Shown one piece after another: positions 19,642 to 28,377 of a stretch of DNA of 36,007 nucleotides (its first letter is position 1; each line of letters opens with the position of its first letter). The notes beneath the pieces are model-generated. The model worked only from the letters and a program-made list of their open reading frames with translations. It did not search any database and had not been told where the DNA came from. The stretch is from Candidatus Kuenenia stuttgartensis (lineage in GTDB: Bacteria > Planctomycetota > Planctomycetia > Pirellulales > UBA1268): contig CAMCQY010000025.1 in NCBI GenBank assembly GCA_945877135.1, forward strand, positions 1 to 36,007, written 5' to 3'. The translations under genes and the position numbers were made by a program.

Positions 19642-20643
19642 ATGCCGCGTCCTGTCACCCTGTTTACCGGTCAGTGGGCCGATCTCCCGCTGGAAGATCT
19701 GGCCCGCAAGGCCCGCGAATTTGGCTACGGCGGCCTCGAACTGGCCTGCTGGGGGGATCATTTTGACGTGACCAAGGCCCTCGAAGAGAGCGGCTATTGC
19801 GCCGCGAAACGCGACGCGCTCGAGCGGCATGACCTTTCCGTGTACGCCATCTCCAACCACCTCGTGGGGCAGGCCGTCTGCGACCGCATCGACGAGCGTC
19901 ACAAGTCGATCCTCCCACCGCACGTGTGGGGCGACGGCGATCCTGCCGGCGTCAACAAACGGGCTGCCGAAGAGATGAAGCGGACCGCCCGTGCCGCCCA
20001 AAAACTCGGTGTCTCGGTGGTCAACGGTTTCACGGGGTCGAGCATCTGGCATCTCCTCTATTCCTTCCCGCCGGTGCCTGAATCGATGCTGGCCGCCGGC
20101 TTTCAGGAGTTTGCCGATCGCTGGCACCCGATCCTCGACGTGTTCGCCGAGTGCGGCGTGCGGTTCGCGCTCGAGGTACACCCGACGGAAATCGCGTTCG
20201 ACACGATCACGGCCCAGCGGGCACTCGAGGCGATCGGCCGCCGCGAGGAGTTCGGGTTCAACTTCGATCCGAGCCACCTCCACTGGCAGGGCGTCGATTC
20301 GGTGGAGTTCATCCGCACCTTCCACGACCGCATCTATCACGTCCATGTGAAGGATGCCGTCACGCTCCTGAACGGTCGCAACGGCATCCTCGGCAGCCAC
20401 CTCAACTTTGGCGATCCTCGCCGGGGCTGGGACTTCCGCTCCCCCGGCCGCGGCGGCGTGGACTTCGAGGAGATCATCCGCGCCCTCAACCAGATCGGCT
20501 ACGAGGGACCGCTGTCGGTGGAGTGGGAGGACTGCGGCATGGATCGCGAGCACGGCGCCGCCGAAGCGTGCGCATTCGTGCAGCAAATCGACTTCGCGCC
20601 GAGCAAGCGCCAGTTCGACTCCGCATTCGCCGAGGAGAGTTGA
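19642..20643 (+). CDS. Sugar phosphate isomerase/epimerase (xylose isomerase-like TIM barrel)
   Basis: [83 protein letters not shown]. Confidence 0.92.
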   Translation: MPRPVTLFTGQWADLPLEDLARKAREFGYGGLELACWGDHFDVTKALEESGYCAAKRDALERHDLSVYAISNHLVGQAVCDRIDERHKSILPPHVWGDGDPAGVNKRAAEEMKRTARAAQKLGVSVVNGFTGSSIWHLLYSFPPVPESMLAAGFQEFADRWHPILDVFAECGVRFALEVHPTEIAFDTITAQRALEAIGRREEFGFNFDPSHLHWQGVDSVEFIRTFHDRIYHVHVKDAVTLLNGRNGILGSHLNFGDPRRGWDFRSPGRGGVDFEEIIRALNQIGYEGPLSVEWEDCGMDREHGAAEACAFVQQIDFAPSKRQFDSAFAEES

Positions 20644-20655
20644 ATCGCGGCCGAC

Positions 20656-22194
20656 ATGCATACGCTCGACCGTTGCCGTGCACTCACCCTGCTGATCGCA
20701 GCTGCGATGGCGATCATCCCGCCGTGGTCGCGAGCGGGGGTCGCGGTCGAACCAGCTGTCGTAAAGACGGAAGCTCAACTTGACGAGGAGTGGGCAACCA
20801 CGGCGGCTGATCTTGTGCGGCGAGCCGAGGCTGGCGGCCATCGTGAGCTCGCCACACTGGTCGGCGGCTGGCAGCTCCCCGACGAAGGGGAACGGCAGTT
20901 CGTCCTCGCCATTCCCGCGGTGCCACCGCAGGCCGCCCCGCCCGACTGGCTCGACACGCCTGCCGAGCAGACGATCTGGGAAGACTTTCTGACGGCCCGA
21001 CGAACCCGCGCCGCCGGCACATTCGCGCTGGCCGTGGCAGCGGTTCAGCCCGAGGCACCCCAGTCTCGCCGCACTGAGGCAGACGACTCGGAGCGAACTC
21101 GGCTCCGTCGCGGCGCCGAGGAGGCCATCCGACTTGTCTCCCGCGCCCTCCGCGACGACCCCGACCACCCGCGGGCCCGGGAAGCAGGCGGCTGGGTGAA
21201 GCGGGATGGACAGTGGGTCTGGCCGGAGGCAGCGCGGCGACTCGACAAAGGTGAGGAGTATTCGCCCGAGTTCGGCTGGCTGCCGCAGGGCCGGCAGAAG
21301 CGCTACGCGGCCGGCGAACGCTATGCCCACGGCCGCTGGACGAAGGCCGACGCAGCACGCCGTCCGATCACAGCGCCCGGCGACATCGACAAGCAGGGTT
21401 GGAAGTTTGCCTCCGATCACTGGCAGATCACGACGACCGCCGACGAGAAGGCGGCCGCGAAGCTGGCCATGCAGATGGAAGAGGCCCACGCCGTCTGGCT
21501 TCAGGTCTTTGGCGGCTTTCAGTACGAGCCGGCCGAATGGAAGCAGCGGCTGGAGGGCCGCGGGCGGCCGAAGGCCCTCGAGCCCTTCGCAGCCAAACTT
21601 GCTGCAAACCGGCAGGCCTATGTCGCGGCGCTCGAGCCGCTCGAGCCGCTGATCGCCCGCACGCTTGGCATCTACTGGACTCCCACGCACACGGCCTGGT
21701 TTTTCGAGGGCGAGGGACAGCAAGCGACCACGGTCCATCACGAGGCCACACACCAGCTCTTTGCCGAGAAACGTCGCACCAGTCCACTTGCGGGTGAGCG
21801 ATGTGGCTTCTGGGCGATCGAGGCGGTGGCCTGCTACATGGAGAGCCTGGAGCCGACGCCGTGGGGCTGGACCGTGGGCGGCCGAGATGCGGGGCGGGCG
21901 CCGATGGCCCGGGAACGCCTGGTCGAGGATGGCTTTCATGTGCCGCTGGCCGAACTTACGGCGCTCGGCCGGACGGCCCTCCAGTCGGACGACCGCCTGC
22001 CGCAGATTTACAGTGAAATCTCAGGACTAGCCGACTTTTTCATGAACGGCCGGAAGGCCGCGTATCGCGAGGCGTTCGTCGAGTACCTGACGCGGATCTA
22101 CACCGGCACGGTCGATGCCGACACGCTGTCCCGCCTCTGTCGGAAGAGCTACGCGGAGTTGGACGACGAATATCGGCGGCACATGAGCAGGTGA
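20656..22194 (+). CDS. Secreted DUF1570-like protein, putative zinc metallopeptidase
   Basis: N-terminal signal-like segment; HHEATHQLFAEKRR (HExxH) with downstream WAIEAVACYMES, a gluzincin/peptidase-MA-like pattern. Confidence 0.75.
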   Translation: MHTLDRCRALTLLIAAAMAIIPPWSRAGVAVEPAVVKTEAQLDEEWATTAADLVRRAEAGGHRELATLVGGWQLPDEGERQFVLAIPAVPPQAAPPDWLDTPAEQTIWEDFLTARRTRAAGTFALAVAAVQPEAPQSRRTEADDSERTRLRRGAEEAIRLVSRALRDDPDHPRAREAGGWVKRDGQWVWPEAARRLDKGEEYSPEFGWLPQGRQKRYAAGERYAHGRWTKADAARRPITAPGDIDKQGWKFASDHWQITTTADEKAAAKLAMQMEEAHAVWLQVFGGFQYEPAEWKQRLEGRGRPKALEPFAAKLAANRQAYVAALEPLEPLIARTLGIYWTPTHTAWFFEGEGQQATTVHHEATHQLFAEKRRTSPLAGERCGFWAIEAVACYMESLEPTPWGWTVGGRDAGRAPMARERLVEDGFHVPLAELTALGRTALQSDDRLPQIYSEISGLADFFMNGRKAAYREAFVEYLTRIYTGTVDADTLSRLCRKSYAELDDEYRRHMSR

Positions 22195-22284
22195 TGAGCG
22201 GGGGACGCACGCGTTGACGGCGGTTCCCGCGGGCTTCTACACTTCCCCCCACTTACCAACGAATCTTTAGGAGAAGACCGTCTC

Positions 22285-24369
22285 ATGGCTGCACCCACAG
22301 CTCCCGCCGCCGGCGCGGCCCACGCCACCGACGTCGATCGTCTCGCGATCGACACGATCCGCACCCTCTCGATGGACGCGGTCGAAGCCGCCAAGAGCGG
22401 CCACCCAGGCACGCCGATGGCGCTGGCACCGGTGGCCTATACCGTGTGGAAGGATTTTCTGCGGTACGACCCGGCCGATCCGCTCTGGCCCAACCGCGAT
22501 CGCTTTGTGCTTTCCTGCGGCCACGCGTCGATGCTGCTCTATTCGCTGATCCATCTGGCCGGCATCCGCCGGGCCACATCGCATGGAGGCTCCGCCAGTG
22601 AGCCGGCCGTGTCGCTCGAGTCGATCAAAAAGTTCCGCCAACTCGACAGTGTCTGCGCGGGCCATCCTGAGCACCACATGACCTCCGGCATCGAGACGAC
22701 CACCGGGCCGCTCGGCCAGGGCTGCGGCAACTCCGTCGGCATGGCGATGGCATCGCGGTGGCTCGCCGCCCACTACAACACGCCCGGCCATGTCGTCTTC
22801 GACTATGACACCTACGTCCTCTGCAGCGACGGCGACCTGATGGAGGGCGTGGCCTGCGAGGCCGCATCCATCGCCGGCCATCTCGGCCTCGCGAATCTCT
22901 GCTGGATCTACGACGACAACTCGATCACGATCGAAGGCGAAACCCACCTCGCGTTCAGCGAAGACATGGCGAAGAAGTTTGAGGGCCTGGGCTGGCGGGT
23001 GGAGCACGTGGCCGACGCCAACGACACCGACAGCCTGAAGCAGGCGCTGCAGGGCTTCAAGAGCGAGCAGCACAAGCCGACGCTCGTGATCGTGAAGAGC
23101 GTGATCGGCTACGGGGCGCCGAAGAAGGCGGGCTCGCATGAATCCCACGGCGCGCCTCTGGGCGCGGACGAAATCAAGGGGGCCAAGGCGGCCTACGGCT
23201 GGCCGGCCGACGCCCATTTCTTCGTGCCCCCGGAGGTGCCGGAGCAGTTCGCGAAGACCATGGGTGCCCGCGGCCACAAGGCCCGCGAGGCATGGCGGCA
23301 GACGGTGGCCGACCAGGCGAAGTCTCACGCCGCGCTCGCGGCGGAACTGACCGCCTTTCTCGCCGGACAGGCCCCCGCGGGATGGGAATCGGCCATCCCC
23401 TGCTTTCCTGCCGATGCCAAGGGGCTCGCCAGCCGCGTGTCGAGCGGCAAGGTAATCCAGGCGTTGAGCGGCACCATCCCGTGGTTCCTCGGCGGCTCTG
23501 CCGACCTGGCACCATCCACGATGACGCTCGTGCCGGGAGCTGGCGACTTCGGCCACGGTTCGTTCTCCGGCCGCAACTTCCACTTCGGCATTCGAGAGCA
23601 TGGCATGGCCTCGGCCTGCAATGGCATGGCGCTCTCAGGCCTGCGTCCCTACTGCGCGACCTTCTTTGTCTTCCTCGATTACCTGAAGCCGGCCCTGCGG
23701 CTCTCTGCGATCGGCAACCTCGGCGTGGTCTACGTGCTCACGCACGACTCGATCGGCCTGGGGGAAGACGGCCCGACCCACCAGCCCATCGAGCAGCTCG
23801 CCAGCGCCCGGGCCGTTCCCGGCCTGAGCGTGTTTCGGCCCGGCGACGCCAACGAAGTGGCGGAGACCTACCGTGAGGTCATCCGGCAGGCCGATCGTCC
23901 CGCGGTGATCGTGCTCTCCCGACAGAACCTCCCTACGCTCGATCGCGCCGCCTATGGCTCAGCTGCGGGCGTTGCCAAGGGAGCCTACGTGCTGAAGGAC
24001 GCCGCCGATGGCAAGCCACAGTGCATCCTGATCGGCACCGGCAGCGAGGTTCAACTCTGCCTCGAGGCCGCCGAGAAACTCGCCGCAGAGGGCGTGCAGG
24101 CCCGCGTGGTAAGCATGCCGAGCTGGGATCACTTCGAGGCGCAGGACGAAGCCTACCGGGAGAGCGTGCTGCCCAAGGCGGTCACAGCACGGGTCGCCTG
24201 CGAGGCGGCCTGCGGCTTTGGGTGGGATCGCTGGATCGGCCCGCGGGGCCGATTCGTCGGCATGACGAGCTTCGGCGCATCGGGCCCGGCTCCAGCGCTC
24301 TACAAGCACTTCGGCATCACCGCCGAGGCGATCGCCGCCGCCGCAAAGCAGTCGATCGCAGCTGGCTAG
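22285..24369 (+). CDS. tkt: Transketolase
   Basis: DAVEAAKSGHPGTPMALAPVAYTVW, DGDLMEGVACEAASIAGHL, GIREHGMASACNGMALSG; RBS-like aggaga upstream. Confidence 0.97.
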   Translation: MAAPTAPAAGAAHATDVDRLAIDTIRTLSMDAVEAAKSGHPGTPMALAPVAYTVWKDFLRYDPADPLWPNRDRFVLSCGHASMLLYSLIHLAGIRRATSHGGSASEPAVSLESIKKFRQLDSVCAGHPEHHMTSGIETTTGPLGQGCGNSVGMAMASRWLAAHYNTPGHVVFDYDTYVLCSDGDLMEGVACEAASIAGHLGLANLCWIYDDNSITIEGETHLAFSEDMAKKFEGLGWRVEHVADANDTDSLKQALQGFKSEQHKPTLVIVKSVIGYGAPKKAGSHESHGAPLGADEIKGAKAAYGWPADAHFFVPPEVPEQFAKTMGARGHKAREAWRQTVADQAKSHAALAAELTAFLAGQAPAGWESAIPCFPADAKGLASRVSSGKVIQALSGTIPWFLGGSADLAPSTMTLVPGAGDFGHGSFSGRNFHFGIREHGMASACNGMALSGLRPYCATFFVFLDYLKPALRLSAIGNLGVVYVLTHDSIGLGEDGPTHQPIEQLASARAVPGLSVFRPGDANEVAETYREVIRQADRPAVIVLSRQNLPTLDRAAYGSAAGVAKGAYVLKDAADGKPQCILIGTGSEVQLCLEAAEKLAAEGVQARVVSMPSWDHFEAQDEAYRESVLPKAVTARVACEAACGFGWDRWIGPRGRFVGMTSFGASGPAPALYKHFGITAEAIAAAAKQSIAAG

Positions 24370-24538
24370 TACGCTTTCGGCGTAGGTTGAACACCGGCTT
24401 CGGGGCGGCAAAAGTCTCGTCGCGTGGGCAGGATAGCCCAATGCTCCTCGAGCTTTCGCCGACCCCTTCGCCTACGTCTTCTGGTTTACTCGGGCATGGC
24501 TACAGCTATCGTGCATGCGTTCGAGCCCGCATCCGTGA

Positions 24539-24695
24539 GGGGCTGCCCACGTCTCGAGAGCCGGCGTTGCTGACCAGCGCAGGCAGGATGCCGGAGCGCA
24601 GTCAGCATCGAGTGAGCGAAGGGCAGCGGGCACCGATCCGTCTAAGCGGATTGGTCGACGAAGCGAACGTCCGGCGACGGGGCGTGGGCAGCCCC
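24539..24695 (+). repeat. Dispersed structured repeat, copy C (157 bp, inverted orientation, 26 bp longer)
   Basis: ggggctgcccacgtctcg...cggggcgtgggcagcccc ends; shares gagccggcgttgctgaccagcgcaggcaggatgccggagcgcagtcagcatcgagtgagcgaagggcag with the others. Confidence 0.93.
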
Positions 24696-24711
24696 GAACC
24701 GTCGCCATACC

Positions 24712-25695
24712 CTACGGCTGGTCTTCCGAATCGCCGATGACGGCGTCTTCTTCATCGATGCCGGCGGCCACGTTGCCGTCGTGATTCTTGAAGAGATGGT
24801 CGTCGCCGTGCAGGTCTCCCGGCGCGAGACGTTTCACGTGGCCGTCTTCGAAGAGCACGTGGTGGATGCCGTCGGGATGGTTGCTGCTCCGTTCGCCACC
24901 ATCGTTTGGGGCATCGGCCATCAGTGGATGATGGGCCCGTCGGCGATCACGATTCGGCTGCAACGTACCCGACGCGTCACGATGGCCGAGCGTGTAACCG
25001 TAGTCGCCCCCCATCGTCCTCACCATCTCCTCGAACTGCGGCGTGCCGACGGCTGCGTTGAGTTCCTCCAGAGTCGGCACTCGGAAGGTGCCGCTTCGGG
25101 AAAGCGGCGTATCCGGACAGATAAGCGTGCCATCATCGGCCACGAGACGCTGCTCCGAGACGAGCGTGGGGGCATAGAGCCCGGCCCGCGACAAAGGCCC
25201 CGAGTCGGGGGGCGAAGGGAAGACCCGATGAGCGTCGGCATAGCCTTGGAGCGCACCCGACGTCTTGAGCAGATTGCGTTCCGCCCGCCGAGCGCGGGCC
25301 TGCGAGATGGAGTCGAGCAGGAGTGGCGCCACGAGCACGCAGGCGGCCAGCGCCGAAGCAGCCATGATGGCGCGATCGAGCCAGGCCCGGGCCCCACGGC
25401 CCCGCGGCGGGGCGTCGTCTGCTGACAGCCCTCTCGGCATCGGCAGCGGTCGGCTGGCGGAAGCCTTGGCTGCGGCCTCCTGCTCGACGATAAATCGCAT
25501 CGTGCGGCCCGCCAGACCGGCAGGCGCCGGCAACACGTCGCGATCGCCCGCCAGCGGTTCGAGCGCCAATTGCAGCCGATCGAGATCCTGACGCAGCGCC
25601 GGACCGCTGAGCGGATCGGCCAACGCCATCTCGATCGCTTTTGATTCGGACGGCTCGATGGCCCCCAGAAGGTGGCCGACAAGGTCTTCTCGCAT
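24712..25695 (-). CDS. Anti-sigma-factor-like membrane protein with DUF1559/H-X9-DG-like C-terminus
   Basis: N-terminal DLVGHLLGAIEPSESKAIEMAL...LDRLQLALEPL resembles anti-sigma domains; single TM AIMAASALAACVLVAPLLL; C-terminal NHPDGIHHVLFEDGHVKRL; directly follows the sigma gene. Confidence 0.7.
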   Translation of the reverse strand: MREDLVGHLLGAIEPSESKAIEMALADPLSGPALRQDLDRLQLALEPLAGDRDVLPAPAGLAGRTMRFIVEQEAAAKASASRPLPMPRGLSADDAPPRGRGARAWLDRAIMAASALAACVLVAPLLLDSISQARARRAERNLLKTSGALQGYADAHRVFPSPPDSGPLSRAGLYAPTLVSEQRLVADDGTLICPDTPLSRSGTFRVPTLEELNAAVGTPQFEEMVRTMGGDYGYTLGHRDASGTLQPNRDRRRAHHPLMADAPNDGGERSSNHPDGIHHVLFEDGHVKRLAPGDLHGDDHLFKNHDGNVAAGIDEEDAVIGDSEDQP

Positions 25696-25778
25696 GACAA
25701 ATACTCACATCACTCGTGATTGACGACGAACCTTCAGTGGGGCGTCAGGTTCGTTTTCATCGTCTTTATTCCAGATGC

Positions 25779-26462
25779 TCAACGCGTATGACCGCTTTCC
25801 TGCCATGCCTCGTTGAGTTTGAGCAAGGCCGAATGCAACCGGCTCTTCACGGTTCCCACCGGAATGCCGAGCACATCTGCCGCCTCGCGATACTTCATGC
25901 CTTGGTTGTAGACGAGGATCAGGGCGCTCTTCAGCGGATCGGGGAGTTCCTCGACCGCCGACCGCACCCAGTTCTTCGCCTCCTCGTCCTCCAGTTTCTG
26001 ATCGGCCGTCTGGCCTCTGCCCGAGAGCATTTCCACGAGCGCACCGACGTCGTCATCTCCACCCGTGCGATGATCGAGGCTCACCATCCGGTGACGACGA
26101 TTGCGACGTTGGGCATCGATGGCCTGGTTGGTTGCGATCGTGTAGAGCCAGGGGCGAAACCGCCGGCCGTCCTCAAAATTCTCCCGCTTCAGGTGGACCT
26201 GTAGAAACGTGGCCTGAAACACGTCCTCCGCCATCTCCGCGCTGCCGAGGTAGCGGCGAAGGTAGCTGAACAATTCGCGTTCATACCTGTGGACGAGCGA
26301 CTCGAATGCGGCCGCGTCGTCCCCAGACCGAACCCGACCAATCAATTCCTCATCAGTTGTCCCAGCCCCCACGTCCAGGCGTTGTGTCAACGGTTCGACA
26401 ACCGAACCGCCGCCGGACCGGTTGTCGTGCCCTGAACTGGAGTGGGACTCGTGCAAATCCAT
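25779..26462 (-). CDS. ECF-type RNA polymerase sigma-70 factor
   Basis: FESLVHRYERELFSYLRRYLGSAEMAEDVFQATFLQVHLKRENFEDGRRFRPWLYTIATNQAID (region 2) and LILVYNQGMKYREAADVLGIPVGTVKSRLHSALLKL (region 4). Confidence 0.95.
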   Translation of the reverse strand: MDLHESHSSSGHDNRSGGGSVVEPLTQRLDVGAGTTDEELIGRVRSGDDAAAFESLVHRYERELFSYLRRYLGSAEMAEDVFQATFLQVHLKRENFEDGRRFRPWLYTIATNQAIDAQRRNRRHRMVSLDHRTGGDDDVGALVEMLSGRGQTADQKLEDEEAKNWVRSAVEELPDPLKSALILVYNQGMKYREAADVLGIPVGTVKSRLHSALLKLNEAWQESGHTR

Positions 26463-26760
26463 TGGTCCTACGCGGGCCCAGCGAGAAAAGTTCGCGGGGA
26501 AAAACCCCGTGCCGAAAGTCTAGTGCCGAAAGACCGACCGGCGACCATGCAGCAATCGCCCGACGGGTACCGAGTATAGCCACCGGAGCGGGGGTGCGGG
26601 GAATATTTGCGGCCCCCGAACGGGTTTCCAAAGGGGTGCTGTGGCGTGTCCGATTTGACTTTTCCGGCGGCTCTACGGACATTCCGGCGACGGCTGCTGC
26701 GGCCCCCATCCCCGCACCATTCACAGCCCCGATCGAAACGCCCCGGCACGGACACGCCTC

Positions 26761-28377
26761 ATGGGACCACGCCCGCCTTCCTCCTCGCCAATGCCCTACC
26801 GCTGGGCCACCGCTGGCGACATCAACGCCTTTTTCGGGCTCTCGCTGGATAATCTGGCCGACCTCGTACTGGCCGTCTCGCTGCTGGCGGCCGTCTTCGA
26901 CTATCCGGCCCAATTCGCGCTCTCCCACTTTGTGCCGGGCACGGCCGTGGGCGTGGTGGTGGGCGACCTGATCTTCACCTGGATGGCCTTTCGTCTGGCC
27001 AGGCGGACCGGCCGCTCCGACATCACCGCCATGCCGCTGGGGCTCGACACGCCGAGCACGTTCGGCATGGTCTTCTTCGTGCTCGGCCCGGCCTATGCGG
27101 CGTCACTCGCCAGCGGCATGGAACGGGAGGCCGCCGCCCGTCATGCCTGGCATGTCGGCATGTGTGCCATCGTCGCCAGTGGGGTTTTCAAAGTGCTCTG
27201 TAGCTTTGTCGCCAACTCCATCCGCCGACTCGTGCCCCGCGCGGGCCTGCTCGGCAGTCTGACGGCCATCGCTCTGGCCCTGATCACCTTCCTGCCGCTT
27301 TTGGAGATCTTCGATTCGCCGCTCGTGGGCCTTGCCTCGTTGGGCATCGTGCTGGCGGCGCTCACGGCGCGGATTCCGTTTCCGGCACGGATCCCCGGCG
27401 CTCTGGCCGCCCTCGTGGTCGGCGGCGCGATCCACGCGATCGGCACCGTCACCGGTTGGATTCCCACGGTCGACTCGCATGCCGCGATCGACCCGCGGGC
27501 CGCACTCTGGCCGGTCGAATGGCTGTCGGCCCTGCGACTCGAGTGGCTGGAGGCGTGGAGCGACACGGTCAAGTATCTGCCGATTGTGATCCCCTTTGCC
27601 CTCGGCACGGTGGTCGGCGGCATCGACTGCACCGAAAGCGCCGCGGCGGCCGGCGATGAATACGACACCGGCTCCATCATCGGCGTCGAAGGAATCGCCA
27701 CGATCATCGCAGGAGCCTGCGGCGGCGTGATCCAGACCACCCCCTACATCGGTCACCCCGCCTACAAGGCGATGGGCGGCCGCGCGGCCTACACGCTTGC
27801 CACGGCGGTCTTCATCGGCGTCGCCGGACTCACGGGCAGCTTCGCCTACCTCTACCAGGCCATCCCCGGCCCAGCGATCCTGCCGATCCTCGTCTTCATC
27901 GGCCTGGAGATCACCGCCCAGAGTTTTCATGCCACGCCCCAGCGGCACTATCCGGCGGTGGCCATCGCGTGCGTGCCGGCACTTGCCGCGCTCGTGACGA
28001 TTCAGGCCGACAAGCTCATCGCCGCGGGCGCCGTGCCGACGGGCCCGCTGGCCCGCGAGCTCTTCTCGATCCGGCTCCTCTCCTCGGGCTTTATCGTCAC
28101 GAGTCTCCTCTGGGCGGGGCTGCTGGCGTCGCTCATCGACCAGAAACTTCTTGCGGCCGCCGGCTGGTGTCTGGCCGCCGGAGCCTGCACGCTCTTTGGC
28201 GTGATCCATTCCCCGTTTGCCGACGGCCGACTCTTTCTGCCATGGAGCATCGGACAACTTCCCGCCGAGGCCGCGGGACGTGGCCCTCTCGCGCTCGCCG
28301 GGTCCTACGCCCTGCTGGCTGCGATCTTCGCGGCGTGGCACATGGCCCTGCGGGGCCGTGCTCACTCGAGGCCGTAG
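26761..28377 (+). CDS. NCS2-like (xanthine/uracil permease-type) membrane transporter
   Basis: Multi-TM; DCTESAAAAGDEYDTGSIIGVEGIATIIAGACGGVIQTTPYIGHPAYKAMGGRAAYTL resembles the conserved NCS2/AzgA core. Internal ATG at 26791 may be the real start. Confidence 0.75.
   Translation: MGPRPPSSSPMPYRWATAGDINAFFGLSLDNLADLVLAVSLLAAVFDYPAQFALSHFVPGTAVGVVVGDLIFTWMAFRLARRTGRSDITAMPLGLDTPSTFGMVFFVLGPAYAASLASGMEREAAARHAWHVGMCAIVASGVFKVLCSFVANSIRRLVPRAGLLGSLTAIALALITFLPLLEIFDSPLVGLASLGIVLAALTARIPFPARIPGALAALVVGGAIHAIGTVTGWIPTVDSHAAIDPRAALWPVEWLSALRLEWLEAWSDTVKYLPIVIPFALGTVVGGIDCTESAAAAGDEYDTGSIIGVEGIATIIAGACGGVIQTTPYIGHPAYKAMGGRAAYTLATAVFIGVAGLTGSFAYLYQAIPGPAILPILVFIGLEITAQSFHATPQRHYPAVAIACVPALAALVTIQADKLIAAGAVPTGPLARELFSIRLLSSGFIVTSLLWAGLLASLIDQKLLAAAGWCLAAGACTLFGVIHSPFADGRLFLPWSIGQLPAEAAGRGPLALAGSYALLAAIFAAWHMALRGRAHSRP

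Noticed and set aside
19138-21939. 933-aa minus-strand ORF across lptF/G, isomerase and metallopeptidase genes
   Set aside because: Spans three well-supported genes on the other strand; composition typical of a shadow ORF.
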